Below are positions 34,635-45,596 of a stretch of DNA of 64,000 nt, one piece after another. Source of the stretch: Ctena decussata (lineage: Eukaryota; Mollusca; Bivalvia; Lucinida; Lucinidae); NCBI GenBank assembly GCA_963989385.1, contig OZ022506.1, positions 65,297,434 to 65,361,433 of the forward strand. The letters are read 5' to 3'. The stretch's first letter is position 1; every line of letters starts with the position of its first letter. Under the pieces are notes generated by a model. The model saw nothing but the letters and a program-made list of their open reading frames with translations, had not been told where the DNA came from and did not search any database. Made by a program: the position numbers and the translations under genes.

Positions 34635-36488
34635 CAATAGTATTTGCGCTTTTTAATGCCGATAAGCTGGACATGAGGAGTACGGGCCAAGTTGCAACTA
34701 TTCTTTCCCACTTGTTGATAAGTCTTTTACCTTGGCCCCTAGCTCCTGATGTTCCATGCCGTCCAACTTTTGAATCCAATGACCTTGTGAGATTGCAAAC
34801 GATTCCCTCTTAACAGGAGGAGAAAATAATGACAACCAGTCATACCGATAGCACTCACACCACCATCTTATTCTCAAATAACACACATATGTGAGAGAAT
34901 GGGATTATGGTAGAAGCGTTATAAGACAGTCAACAATGTAGCTCGTCTGCATGTACACCCATTTGAAAGAATAACTTTTCTTATTTAGAAAGCCGACCGA
35001 CGGCTGAGTGCATGCAATACGGGTACTGAAGATGACAGTTTTCATCTCGAAAGCAGTGATGTGTAGGCACATGTAACTCGCAATATTGCTTGTTTACCTA
35101 TCCACTGCAATGCACAAACATTTAGGTTTTATTTAGACTTATAATTGACGCCGTTTGCATATTCAAGGCTAGCTTGGTGGAAATGACAAACAATCCAGTC
35201 AAATAGCTTAACAGCGGTCAGGATCTATATTTTTGAAGAAATTGGAGTTTGCAGCCACAATTTCTTACGTTTTTCCAACTTGATTTCCACTCCAATTTAC
35301 CGCGAGAATTCAACCGATAGAAACGCTTAATATTTTCATTGTGGTGACATGTTTCTCTGAGTAAAGAAGCTTGAGAAGTCCTATGCCTACATTTTTAGGT
35401 GAATATCGCAAATTGGCATGATAAGACAGATCGAAAATAGGTCTGCATGAAACCACAGTTGAAAGGGTGTTACTTTACTATCGCTCACTTTTATGACAAT
35501 TTTGTCAAAAACTAAGCTACAAGTTACTGCCGACGAGTTTCACTCTGAAGCGGACAATAATGGCGACGCATATGTCGCTGGTTCTCATGACAACACTTGG
35601 ACGTGATTTCGTCAGGTAACAATGGCAATATTGCGGTAATTCACGTGACCGGCCCCCCGGGTTCCCACCGGTTCCTCAGCGCCAGTCACGTGATACAGCG
35701 TTATAAAGACAGTCAACATGTAGCTCGTCTGCATGTACACCCATTTGAAAGAATAATCTTTCTTATTTAGAAAGCCGACCGACGGCCGAGTGCATGCAGT
35801 ACGGGTACTGAAGATGACGGTTTTCATCTCGAAAGCAGTGATGTGTAGGCACATGTAACTCGCAGTATTACTTGTTTACCTATCCACTGCAATGTACAAA
35901 CATTTAGGTTTTATGGCACATGTAACTCCCAATATTGCTTGTTTACCTATCCACTGCAATGTACAAACATTTAGGTTTTATTTAGACTTATAATTGACGC
36001 CGTTTGCATATTCAAGGCTAGCTTGGTGGGAATAACAAACAATCCAGTCAAATAGCTTAATATCCCATGCGGTCAGGATCTATATTCTTGAAGAAATTGG
36101 AGTTTGCAGCCACAATTTCTTACGTTTTTCCAACTTGATTTCCACTCCAATTTACCGCGAGAATTCAACCGATAGAAACGCTTAATACTTTCATTGTGGT
36201 GACATGTTTCTCTGAGTAAAGAATGCAATACGGGTACTGCAGATGACAGTTTTCATCTCGAAAGCAGTGATGTGTAGGCACATGTAGCTCGCAATATTGC
36301 TTATTTACCTATCTACTGCAATGTACAAACATTTAGGTTTTATTTAGACTTATAATTGACGCCGTTTGCATATTCAAGCCGAGCGTGGCGGGAATGACAA
36401 ACAAACCAGTCAAATAGTTTAATATCCCATGCGGTCAGGATTTATATTCTTGAGTAAATTGGAGTTTGCAGCCACAATTTCTTATGTT

Positions 36489-37775
36489 ACATAAATATAC
36501 GTACCCCATTGTAAAGTACAGTTAAAATATCTTCCAAAAATGGACAGTTTTCAAAAGAAACTTTTTAGTTTCAAAATATAATTTTAAGGAAAATTATAGA
36601 TTAGTTATATATAAGATAGACATTAAAGATGTGCTTTACTTCACAGTGATAGCTGTGGTAGTTTTAGAGCTGTTTAGCTAAATGACCTATTTCATAGACA
36701 ACAAATGGCCTATACCATGATTACTGTAGCAAGCTGAAATTTCGTATTAAGATTTATATCTATGAGTACTACAGGAATTCACAAAAGTCAGGGTATGACG
36801 ATCTGTATGTCATGGTCCACTGACTTTGGACTAAGGCCAATTTTGCAAGGTTAAGATTTTTGTAAGAGATAGATTTCAGGGTTCTTATTAGGGTTCTTAT
36901 TATTGTAGCAACTTGAAATTTTGTATGAGGATTTCTATCAGTAAGTAAACCAGAAATACATAAGAATCAGGGCATAATGATCCAATGTCACAGTCAGCTG
37001 ACCCAGGACTTAGGCTGATAGTGCAAGCTTAAGATTTTTGTAAGAGGTAGATTTCATGGTTCCTATTATTGTAGCATCTTGAAATTTTGTATGAGGATTG
37101 ATATAACAAGAATTGACAAGGATCATATCAGATGTATTAAAGGATTTCGACAGCATTCTTTTTGTATCAGATGTATTGATCCTTGGAATAGTTTGCCTTC
37201 AAAAGTAGTCAATTCCAAAACAGCGACGGAATTTAAAAATCAACTGGATATAACCTGGAAACATCAATATTACGCTGTAAGTGGAGTTTATTAGGGTCTC
37301 GTAACGAGTGGCTAGTAATTGTTTTGTTAAGAAATGAGCAACAGTATTTCCATATATGAGCATGAACCTGAAGTGATTGATCACACTAAGTTTTACTAAT
37401 ATTGGCGGTGAAGACAAGCCGAAAGGGCTTAAAGAGTCACTGTTGGATCAAGTACGTATATTATCCATATGTCACACACAGTCCACTGACTTCGGACTTA
37501 ATCTAGCTGATGATTTTGCAAGGTTAAGATTTTTGTAAGAGGTAGATTTTAGGGTTCCTATTATTGTAGCAATTGATTCAAATTATTTTGAAATTTTGTT
37601 TAAGGATAATATTGTCTATGAATATAACAGAAATATACACGAATCATGTTATCATGATTCATGACCCATATGTTGAGGTCCACTGATGCTTACTGCAATC
37701 CTGTGCACAGTTGTATGGAGGTACCCATGGTGGGGGCATCTGTGTATGTTGGACACATTTCTAGTTTCTTTCTTA
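36489..37775. repeat. Modular element with GGTAGATTTCAGGGTTCCTATTATTG units
   Basis: About five modules of about 180 bp (GTATGAGGATTTCTATCAGTAAG, TGATCCATATGTCACAGTCCAC, TTGCAAGGTTAAGATTTTTGTAAGAG). The end is GGTGGGGGCATCTGTGTATG...GGACACATTTCTAGTT. The LINE fragment at 37096-37440 interrupts it. The same family is at 56990-57775. Confidence 0.8.
37096..37440 (+). mobile_element. 5'-truncated LINE 3' end (CR1/Jockey-like)
   Basis: An open frame to 37294 reads through the conserved end of a non-LTR reverse transcriptase ORF: RCIDPWNSLPSKVV, then TEFKNQLD and a Trp, followed by a stop and about 145 bp of 3' UTR (ends GGCTTAAAGAGTC). This Arg-x-x-x-x-WNSLP...FKxxLD pattern is typical of CR1/RTE/Jockey-type elements. 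Only about 65 residues remain. Confidence 0.8.
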
Positions 37776-38952
37776 CCTCGAAGAAACAATCAGTAAATAT
37801 TCAATTCTTATACATGTAACTTAATTTTATATCACTTGCATCTGAAAAAGTAGCATCAGGAAAAAGATGATGCAGGAATGTGACCATTTATTAGCCTGGT
37901 CAGATCAGAGACTTCTCTATCCCATTAGAGGTAGCTTAGTCCCTTAGCTACCAGTTAAGCAGGTAAGACTGAGCACATGCACAGGCTGATATAATGATTC
38001 GTCACGTGGCGCACATTCCACTTTGTTGGTTTTGCTGTGTCACGGCTCAAATGTCCGCCTTAAATTTTTTTCTTTATCAGCATTATTACTCAAGGGTGAC
38101 AATCTACGTCATAGCGCTGACGTCATAATCGTTTTATCAGCGGCCTTAATAAGGTAACTGGCTTGCATAACGAAGGCTTGGCAAACACTGAAACAACCAA
38201 CTATCTAGTCGATCTGGTGCCTATAGATGTTTTGGACTCAATATTACCAGAATTTACCATAAAATACTTGCTTAATCTAATAACGCTTCACCACAGTGAT
38301 CTATATCGACGCTGCCTTAATGCATGTTTATCTCAGCTGTCCATATAAAAAATTCTGGTGAGGCGTATTATAATTTCCCACCCTTTGAAGAATCATGCCC
38401 TATGTATCTGGACCATATGTATATGTTGGCACCAACTCGCCGTTTTATCTTGTGTTAAAATCCTGTCTCTCATATGTTACAAACGGAAAATCTGTCAGAG
38501 TTTCTTCAAAATGGCCGTCGAATAAATAATTCTGTCACGCGCGCTTTGGCATGGGTTGTTACCCCTGATTACTTGTTAGCCTTTGTTGCAAAGGGAACAA
38601 CTCTGGTCTCAGTGGAGCGATATATGACCATCATGGTCCTCAGGTTTTGTATCGCTGAACAGTAATTGTAATTACTATCTTTGCATTCATTCCAAATTCT
38701 GCCATAATTGTTCTCAGTGGCAGTGATAACTAACAGTTATTTGCATACCCACAGGTCTGTAGTGTCTAATGTTAGTTGCTGGAGAAGAATTAAGGAGATG
38801 ACTTTCATAAAAGCGTTTCTCTTACCGTCAGATCCTGTGCCATAGTGTATATTGTACTGTATTGTAACCATGTAGTTTATAGCAAATAAATATTGTTTAA
38901 ACCAATTAAGAATGCTTTGCCAGATCCATACAAGGAATGTATCTTATTTCAG
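37776..38952. other. Intron sequence, nothing recognised
   Basis: No assignable repeat and no exon. A short block near 37895-37990 resembles AGATCAG-type repeats elsewhere. Confidence 0.4.
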
Positions 38953-39153
38953 AATTGTACTTTCTTCGGCCGTGACAGGCATGCCTTGGAAATGCATGTA
39001 CGGGGTATTCATAGCAACGGCCGCCCTTACAGTTGTGAAGTGTGTGGAAAGGGGTTTAAATTTCTGAGACAGGTAGAGAAACATGTTAAGAATGTCCATA
39101 AAAAAACATGTCGAATCTGCGATAAAGAGATGGAATCACAGGCTGCCTTGAAG
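38953..39153 (+). CDS. BTB zinc-finger gene, end of finger 5, finger 6, start of 7
   Basis: The acceptor TCTTATTTCAG precedes it and the donor GTGAGA follows. 67 codons, phase 0 both sides. The first residues (NCTFFGRDRH..HVRGIH) complete finger 5 as Cx4Cx12Hx4H with CTFE of the previous exon. Finger 6 is YSCEVCGKGF..HVKNVH. Finger 7 starts TCRICDKEMESQAALK, and its two histidines lie in the exon at 58042. The intron before is about 12.8 kb and the intron after about 18.9 kb. Confidence 0.92.
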
Positions 39154-39309
39154 GTGAGATTGAATTAGAGATTCAGTCTTGGTAAATTTGGACAGGTTAA
39201 ATGTAGACAACAGCAAATAAAGACTCTAGAAAGGTGTATTTTTGCTGACATCCATATTTACCAATCTGGGCCTGGTTGTTCAAACTAACAACATCGTAAG
39301 TTAACGAGA

Positions 39310-39513
39310 TGGATGGATGGATGGATGACTTGCGATTTTACGTCCTTTTCAACAGTATTTCAGTCATATCAGGACGATGGGCTTGTGATAATGAAAGGCT
39401 GTGTGCAATGGAACCCCGTTTACGATGGAAAGAACTCCGCCTCCAGCGGGGCTCGAACCCGCGACCGCTAGATCAGTAGGCCAGCGCTTAACCCACTGAG
39501 CTACCGGGGCTCC
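39310..39513 (-). mobile_element. tRNA-derived SINE, about 204 bp, with 13-bp target duplication
   Basis: On the minus strand: GAGCCCCGGTAGCTCAGTGG, a tRNA-like head with B box GGTTCGAGCCC, and a (ATCC)n tail. Flanked by TAAGTTAACGAGA at 39297-39309 and 39514-39526. Same family as 44086-44290. Confidence 0.9.
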
Positions 39514-39841
39514 TAAGTTAACGAGACGTTAAGATTTTAGAAGTAAATATCTCAAATACGCCATTATTTTTTTATTGAAAAAATGAGAGAAGCTTTTGCA
39601 CTGCAAAAGCTTCTCACATTTTTTCAACAAAAATATCAGTGTATCTGGCTCTAAAGTTGTAAAACACTTTATGGGTTGACCTCTTAACAAGCCTATTAGG
39701 CTAACAATGCTTCAAACAACTGGGCCCTGTAAATTAGGCACAGAAGGGGTAAATATAGATGATTTTAGCAAGTCACATCTAGAAAGTTAAGGTGTTTATT
39801 TGCTACCCATCTGTAGAAAGTCCATGTACTCAGAAGACATT

Positions 39842-40030
39842 GTCCGGCTGGAATATTGGAACAAGGGTCCCTGGACAATGTCCACTCAGTCCGTGGACAA
39901 TGTCCACTCAGTCCCTGGATGTTTTTTCCCTTGACAATGTCAGGCTGGAGTATTGGAACAAGGATACCTGCACAGTGTCCACTGAGTCCAGGGAGAATGT
40001 CCACTCAGTCCCTGGATGATGTTCCCTTAC
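39842..40030. repeat. Two diverged about 95-bp tandem units
   Basis: TGTCCGGCTGGAATATTGGAACAAGG...ACTCAGTCCCTGGATG recurs from 39937 as TGTCAGGCTGGAGTATTGGAACAAGG...ACTCAGTCCCTGGATG, with internal TGTCCACTCAGTCC repeats. Frames through it are artefacts. Confidence 0.8.
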
Positions 40031-40404
40031 ATTTTACGTAGTGATAAATTATAGCAATCCAACCAAACTGAATTCATACATCTAGTTCACAATGCATGTC
40101 ATTTATATTTCATGCCAAGAGTGTCCATCTATAATGGTTGATAGGATGTCTATAATCCCTCTGCCTTACAGGCAGATCCCATAAAAACAAACTACATAGA
40201 TTTGATATCGTAGTAGTAGTATTTGAATTCTCATATCGACGTTGCCCCCGCACCTCAGCGGAACGAATCCATAGCCGCAGTAACGGGGCGCCGAGCGTCC
40301 GTCCATATTGTTCTGTTATATTCTGTTTATAACATTCTTAAAAATCATAACTACTTGGTGTTCAAAGTGTTGTTGTCAAATTGCATGAATAATGACATGT
40401 CAAG

Positions 40405-41824
40405 GTGAGCTTAAATTATAGGCTTGGTCAGTCGTAAGTTGGCGTCAATGGCGTCTACACTTTTAAACGCCAGTGTTTCCTAAACCGCCTTGCCAATCAT
40501 GGTCAAATTTTATGCGTAGCAATATGTTCGGATTGGAACTCTGGTTGCCATGGCAACATAAAGCTCCCGAAGACTTTTAATGAGAAAAACTTCAAAATCT
40601 ATTTCTCTGCAACCATGAGGCCAAGAGCTTATGTATTTAGTATGTATTAATGTATAGTGGTCCTGTACACAAATCCTGCAAATCAAGCCCCTGGGGTTCA
40701 AACTGGCCACACCCCGGGATCATTTGCTCCCATAGACTTGTAATGGGAAAAACTTAGAAAAATTTCCTTCTCTGAAACCATGAGGCTCAGAGCTTATGTA
40801 TATATCATGTAGCAATGTCAAGTAGTTCCCTACTTCAATCCTGCCAACCATGTCCCTGGGGTCCACACTGGCCATCCCCCCAGGGGGCCTATGCTCCCAT
40901 AGACTTACAATGGGAAATTCTTAAACAACTATTTTCCTTGAAACCATGAGGCCCGGAGCTTATGTATTTAGTATGTAGCAACGTTTAGTGGTCTCCTACT
41001 TTAATCCTGCTAACCATGCCCCTGGGGTCCAAACTTGCCATGCTCTGGGGGTCATTAGCTTTCATAGACTTATAACGGGAAAAACTTAAAAAATCTTCTT
41101 CTCTGAAACCATGAGAACCAGAGCTTATATAGTTAGTATGTAGGAAACTTTAAGGGCCTGCTACATTAATCCTGCCAACCATGCCACCCGGGTCTAAATT
41201 GGCTATGCCTTTGGTGCCATTAGCTCCCATAGCCTTACAGTGGGAAAATCTTAAAAAACTTCTTCTCTGAAACCATGAGGCCTAGAGCTTATGTAATTAG
41301 TAGTCTGTATGTAGCAATGTTTAGGGGCCTGCTACATAAATACTGCCAACCATGCCCCTGGGGTCTAAATTGTCTACGCCCAGGGGTTAATTGGCCCCGA
41401 TAGACTTACAATGGGAAAATCTTAAAGAAATCTTCTTCTTTGAAACCATGAGGCCCAGAACCCATATATTTAAAATGTAGCAATGTCTAGTGGCCTCTGT
41501 CACATAAATCCTGCCAACCATGCCCCTCGGGTCTAAATTAGCCATGCCCTGGGGGTCATTAGCTCCCGTAGGCTAACTATGGGGAAAACTTAAAAGATCT
41601 TATTTTCTGAAACCATGGGGCCTGGAGCTTATATACATGTCCTTAGTTTGTAGCAATGATTAGTAAGACTGTGCATAAATCCTGCCAGTCATGCCCCTGG
41701 GGTGCAGACTGGCTAAGCCCGGGGTCATTTATTAATATTGCGCTTTAGAGCTAAAATGTAAAATGTCTTCTTCTCTGAAATCACTGCCAACCATGCCCCT
41801 AGAGTCAAAAGGGGGGGGGGGGGG
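40405..41824. repeat. Modular element with ACCATGAGGCCCAGAGCTTATG units
   Basis: About seven modules of about 178 bp (CTGCCAACCATGCCCCTGGGGTC, CCCATAGACTTACAATGGGAAA). Starts with an AAGGTGAGCTTA remnant and ends at a G-run (41811-41824). Confidence 0.85.
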
Positions 41825-42498
41825 GTATCAATAAGGTGTGTTTTCTGCATCCTACCAAAGTTTTATTTTTTTGACTGGTGGTATACTCCAGTGTGTCTAG
41901 TTTATTGAACCATATGTGACTTTGGTCGAAAAGCCCTAGTTACTGAGCTATTGGTCCACAGAAGTGGGTAAGGTAATTCAGCATGGTTTTAGCTGCCTGG
42001 TCTTGTAAAAATAGTCTCATTTGGTAGAAAAGTACAACAGACAGCAGACAGTGTTAGATAAAATGATAAACAGAACATCTAAAATGTATTTCCATATCAT
42101 TTTATTTTGTTTAATTTGAATATATTTGGTCAAAAAAGACTTCCTTTGGCGTTCAGCATGTTTTGATGTTTTTGTCCTCTATTTTCAATATTTCTTTACA
42201 TCATTGCTAAATATACTGACCAGTAATCATCAAACTCATGTCAAGGAAGCACCTTGACCAGTACCATTCGGTGATGTGACCAGAATTTTACAATGGCCTA
42301 GTTTTCATGGTTGACTGAACACAAACGTGCTTAAAAGATGGTTATAGTAAATTTTATGACCTTGAATTACGAAATTTTGGTCAAATTAATATCTTAACTG
42401 CTATATTATGCCCCACACCCCCGCCACTAAAGGTGAGAGAATATATACTGGCTTCAGGTCACATGATCAACATGGCCACAATGCCCATATATGGTAGA

Positions 42499-42961
42499 AA
42501 ATAATGATAAAAGTTTAGATCCTTTAAGAGCAAAGAAAACATTCATAAGTAAGAAGTTGGGCCATACCGCGGTTTCGGCTATTCAAGCCTCATCAGTGAC
42601 CCTTTAAATCTGGCACAAGGAGCCAGAGGAAAAAAACAGTAAATTTGCAGGTTTAACATGGCAGTCGTCTCAAAGACTGATATAAGTCGAAAAATACCAA
42701 AATATTTCAAATTTGTTTAGAAAATGAATCTAAACGTATGATCATTTCTGACTTCTCAGAATATATTCCATGATCTCAAAGGACCAAAAGGAAAATATAA
42801 TCTGCACTATAGATGAGTGCGGGGAGACTTTTTACGGCCGCCACACGGCACAACATCCAGCTGCAGTGATAGTAAATAATGATAAAAGTTTAGATCCTTT
42901 AAGAGCAAAGAAAACATTCATAAGTAAGAAGTTGGGCCATACCGCGGTTTCGGCTATTCAA
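42499..42961 (-). mobile_element. Retrozyme-like insertion: 1.2 units of a 375-bp hammerhead monomer
   Basis: 42499-42586 and 42874-42961 are identical 88-bp direct repeats, 375 bp apart, so the insertion is a full monomer plus a partial one in tandem. The complete unit junction carries a perfect type I hammerhead on the minus strand. The other arm of the surrounding inverted repeat lacks the insertion (continuous ATGGTA...AACTTTAAAAATC), which fixes its borders. Small size, tandem form and no protein match metazoan retrozymes; the frame at 42770-42991 is not convincing as coding. Confidence 0.85.
42559..42602 (-). ncRNA. Type I hammerhead ribozyme, complete
   Basis: Read on the minus strand: stem I GGGTCA / TGGCCC (6 bp, one G-T), core CTGATGA, stem II GGCT-TGAAT-AGCC (4 bp), GAAA, stem III ACCG/CGGT, then A as residue 17. 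Cleavage is expected between 42565 and 42564, after GTA. All invariant residues are present. Confidence 0.93.
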
Positions 42962-43511
42962 ACCTTTAAAAATCTTCTTAAAAACAGTTGACCAATGGCC
43001 TTGAGACTTGCTATGTAGCTTCAGGTACTCAAGTTCTTTCAAGATTGTTCAAATGATGACCTTGGATTGACCTTGACCATTTTTTACGGCAAGGTCAAAT
43101 ATTGGAAAACGCTAGAACATAAGATTTCATGGGAAGTTTTGAAGATTTTGGCTTAAAAATTGGTATATACAGTTGACTTAATGACATGGCCACAATGCCC
43201 ATATATGGTAAAAACCTTTTAAAATCTTCTTCTTAAGAACTAGTTGACCAATGGCCTTGAGACTTCGTAAGTAGCATCAGATACTCAAGTTCCTCCGAGA
43301 TTGGTCAAATGATGACCTTGATTTGACCTTGACCTTTTTTACGGCGAGGTTAAATATTGAAAAATGCTAGAACATAAGATTTTATGGGAAGTTTTGAAGA
43401 TTTTGGCTTAAAAATTGGCATATACAGTTGTCTTAATGAGCTCATGAAGAATTATGAGTACAAGAGGTCAAGGTCATTCTTTGACCTTTGACCCATGTTT
43501 CTCATATTTTG

Positions 43512-43790
43512 GCCGGGCCGCGTAGCGCAATCGGTAGGGCACCTGACTCATAAGTCAGAGGTCCTGGGTTCGAAACCAGGTCTGGCCATTTACCTTCGTT
43601 TCTCCTTCCGCTGATTCAAGAAGGGCAGTTGTCAGCTACTGGCGAAAGTATGTGCACTTAGTACTGGTTAACCGCTGAGGAGGTCTTAGCCTGCCCAGGA
43701 ATAGTGTGGTTAGGTTAACTGACCGTCCCGACATGACTATAGCTGTTTACCGTGGACGTTAAGCACCAAATCAAACAAACAAAAACAAAA
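43512..43790 (+). mobile_element. tRNA-derived SINE with Met-like head (CAT anticodon position)
   Basis: The head pairs GGCCGGG with TCTGGCC as acceptor stem, with A box GTAGCGCAATCGGTAGGGC and B box GGTTCGAAACC. An extra base distorts the anticodon arm. A body of about 190 bp follows (GACATGACTATAGCTG, GACGTTAAGCACC), then a (CAAA)n tail. CATATTT-like flanks may be the target duplication. An independent functional tRNA gene is less likely. Confidence 0.8.
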
Positions 43791-44085
43791 TCACATATTT
43801 GACATTTTCAGACATTTCCTCGAAAGCCAAAGGGCCAATAACTATTGTAAACACATTTCATTTAGAGCCTCCAGGGGTTGATAGAACAAAAATTTGTTCA
43901 ACCGGCGGTCCAGGTCAAATGACCAACGTGGCCGCCATACCCATTTATGGTATAAACCTATAATATTTTCTTCTCCAGAACCAATACACCTATGGCCTTG
44001 AAACTTGGTGAGTAGGATGGAGTACTAGAATACTACCAATACTATTCATATGATGACCTTGGGTTAACCTTGACCTTTTTTGCGG

Positions 44086-44290
44086 GGAGCCCCGGTAGCT
44101 CAGTGGGTTAAGCGCTGGCCTACTGATCTAGCGGACCGGGTTCGAATCCCGCTGGAGGCGAGAATCTTTCCTACCGTAAACGGAGTTCCATTGCACACAG
44201 CCTTTCATTATCAACTTCCCATCGTCCTGATATGACTGAAATACTGTTGAAAAGGACGTCAAATCGCAAGTCATCCATCCATCCATCCAT
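44086..44290 (+). mobile_element. tRNA-derived SINE, 205 bp, with perfect 12-bp target duplication
   Basis: GGAGCCCCGGTAGCTCAGTGG head, GGTTCGAATCCCGC B box, (ATCC)n tail. Flanked by CCTTTTTTGCGG at 44074-44085 and 44291-44302. Same family as 39310-39513, opposite strand. Confidence 0.93.
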
Positions 44291-45307
44291 CCTTTTTTGC
44301 GGCATTGTCAAATATGGGAAAATGATAGAACATATAATTTCATGGTTCTTAAGAAGAAGATTTTTTAAAGGTTTTCACCATATATGGGCATTGTTGCGAT
44401 GTTGTGGCCATGTCATTAAGTCAGCTGTATAGTTTTAAGCCAAAATTGTCAAAAAATTCCCATGAACTTTTATGTTCAAGCGTTTTCCAATATTTGACCT
44501 TGTCGTAAAAAAGGTTAAGGTCAATCCAAGGTCATCATTTGAACAATCTTGGAAGAACTAGAGTACCTGATGCTACTTAGCAAGTATCAAGGCCATTGGT
44601 CAACTGGTTTTAAGAAGAAGATTTTTAAAGTTTTTTTACCATATTTGGGCATTGTGGCCATGTTGATCATGTGACCTGAAGCCAGTATGTATTCTCTCAC
44701 CTTTAGTGGCGGGGGTGTGGGGCATAATATAGCGGATAAGATATCAATTTGACCAAAGTTTCGTAATTCTAGGTCATAAAATTGACTATAGCCATCTTCT
44801 AAGCAAGTTTATGTGTTTAGTCAACCATGAAAACTTGGTCATCGTGAAATTCTGGTCACCTCATCCAATGGTACTGGTCAAGGAGCTTCCTAGACATGAG
44901 TTTGTTGATTACTGGCTAGTTTATTTAGCTTTGATGCCAAGAAATATTAAAAATAGAGGACAAAAATATCAAAAAATGCTGAATGTCAAAGAAAGTCTTT
45001 TTTGACGACATGTGTTCAAATTAAACCAAATAAAATGATATGGAAATACATTTTAGATGTTCTGTTAATCATTTTATCAAACACTGTCTGTCTGTTGTAC
45101 TCTTCTACCAAATGAGAACATTTTTACAAGACCAGCTAAAACCATGTTGAATTACCCCACCCACTTCTGTGGACCCCTAGCTCAGTAACTAGGGCTTTCC
45201 GACCAAAGTCACATATGGTTCAATAAACCAGACACACTGGAGTATACCATCAGTCAAAAAAATAAAACTTTGGTAGGATGCAGAAAACCCACCTTATTGA
45301 TACCCCC

Positions 45308-45596
45308 TCCCTTTTCTGGGGAGTGGGTGGATGGGTGTTTGGCTCACATTGGTACTCCTTGGTAATCAAGGGGTCTTTCATATGACTTGTAGCAGTTAAG
45401 AATCTGTATGGAAGGTAACTATTTGTATGTTTCACTTTCATCAAACTTTTGATTATACATTGTAATCAGTAATCAAAAGGGTTGCCTTTTTCAGGCTCCA
45501 TATAACAAGGAGTATTTGAAGATAGTTAAGGATAATTTTTCTAACATTTCAAAAGAGGGTATTACTTATACAAATTACTATGTACATGTACTTTTT
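45308..45596. other. Spacer, nothing recognised
   Basis: No repeat or exon seen. Confidence 0.4.

Larger units (their letters stand above)
34042..36488 (+). mobile_element. Tandem trio of the hammerhead-bearing Penelope-like element (copies B, C, D)
   Basis: Three head-to-tail units start at 34042, 35278 and 36128, each opening with CTTGATTTCCACTCCAATTT and ending TTTGCAGCCACAATTTCTTA. Lengths are about 1236, 850 and 360 bp. B carries the promoter motifs and hammerhead; C lacks TATA and ribozyme through an internal deletion (near 35699); D has lost still more (near 36222). No protein frame. Confidence 0.75.
41825..45307. repeat. Long inverted duplication, arms about 0.95 kb
   Basis: The left arm 41825-43240 and right arm 44345-45307 are inverted copies from GTATCAATAAGG to CTTCTTCTTAAGAAC. 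The right arm is 963 bp; the left is 1416 bp because of a 463-bp insertion at 42499-42961. The loop (43241-44344) holds more of the same modules and two SINEs. Arms carry AGCTCACC-family modules (GGCCTTGAGACTTG, GACCTTGGATTGACCTTGACC). Confidence 0.88.

Noticed and set aside
38163..38665. Possible extra exons upstream of 38953
   Set aside because: Phases and the rebuilt zinc finger join 26104 directly to 38953; these frames have no homology or paired splice sites.
39765..40041. Overlapping frames on both strands in the TGTCCACTCAGTCC repeat
   Set aside because: Short tandem repeat without stops in several frames; no domain.
42770..42991. A 73-codon plus-strand frame with CGETFYG, reminiscent of GIY-YIG or zinc-finger motifs
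   Set aside because: It lies opposite the hammerhead strand, crosses the insertion border, and has no further motif.
43512..43585. A functional tRNA-Met gene
   Set aside because: The anticodon arm has an extra base, and a SINE body and tail follow directly.
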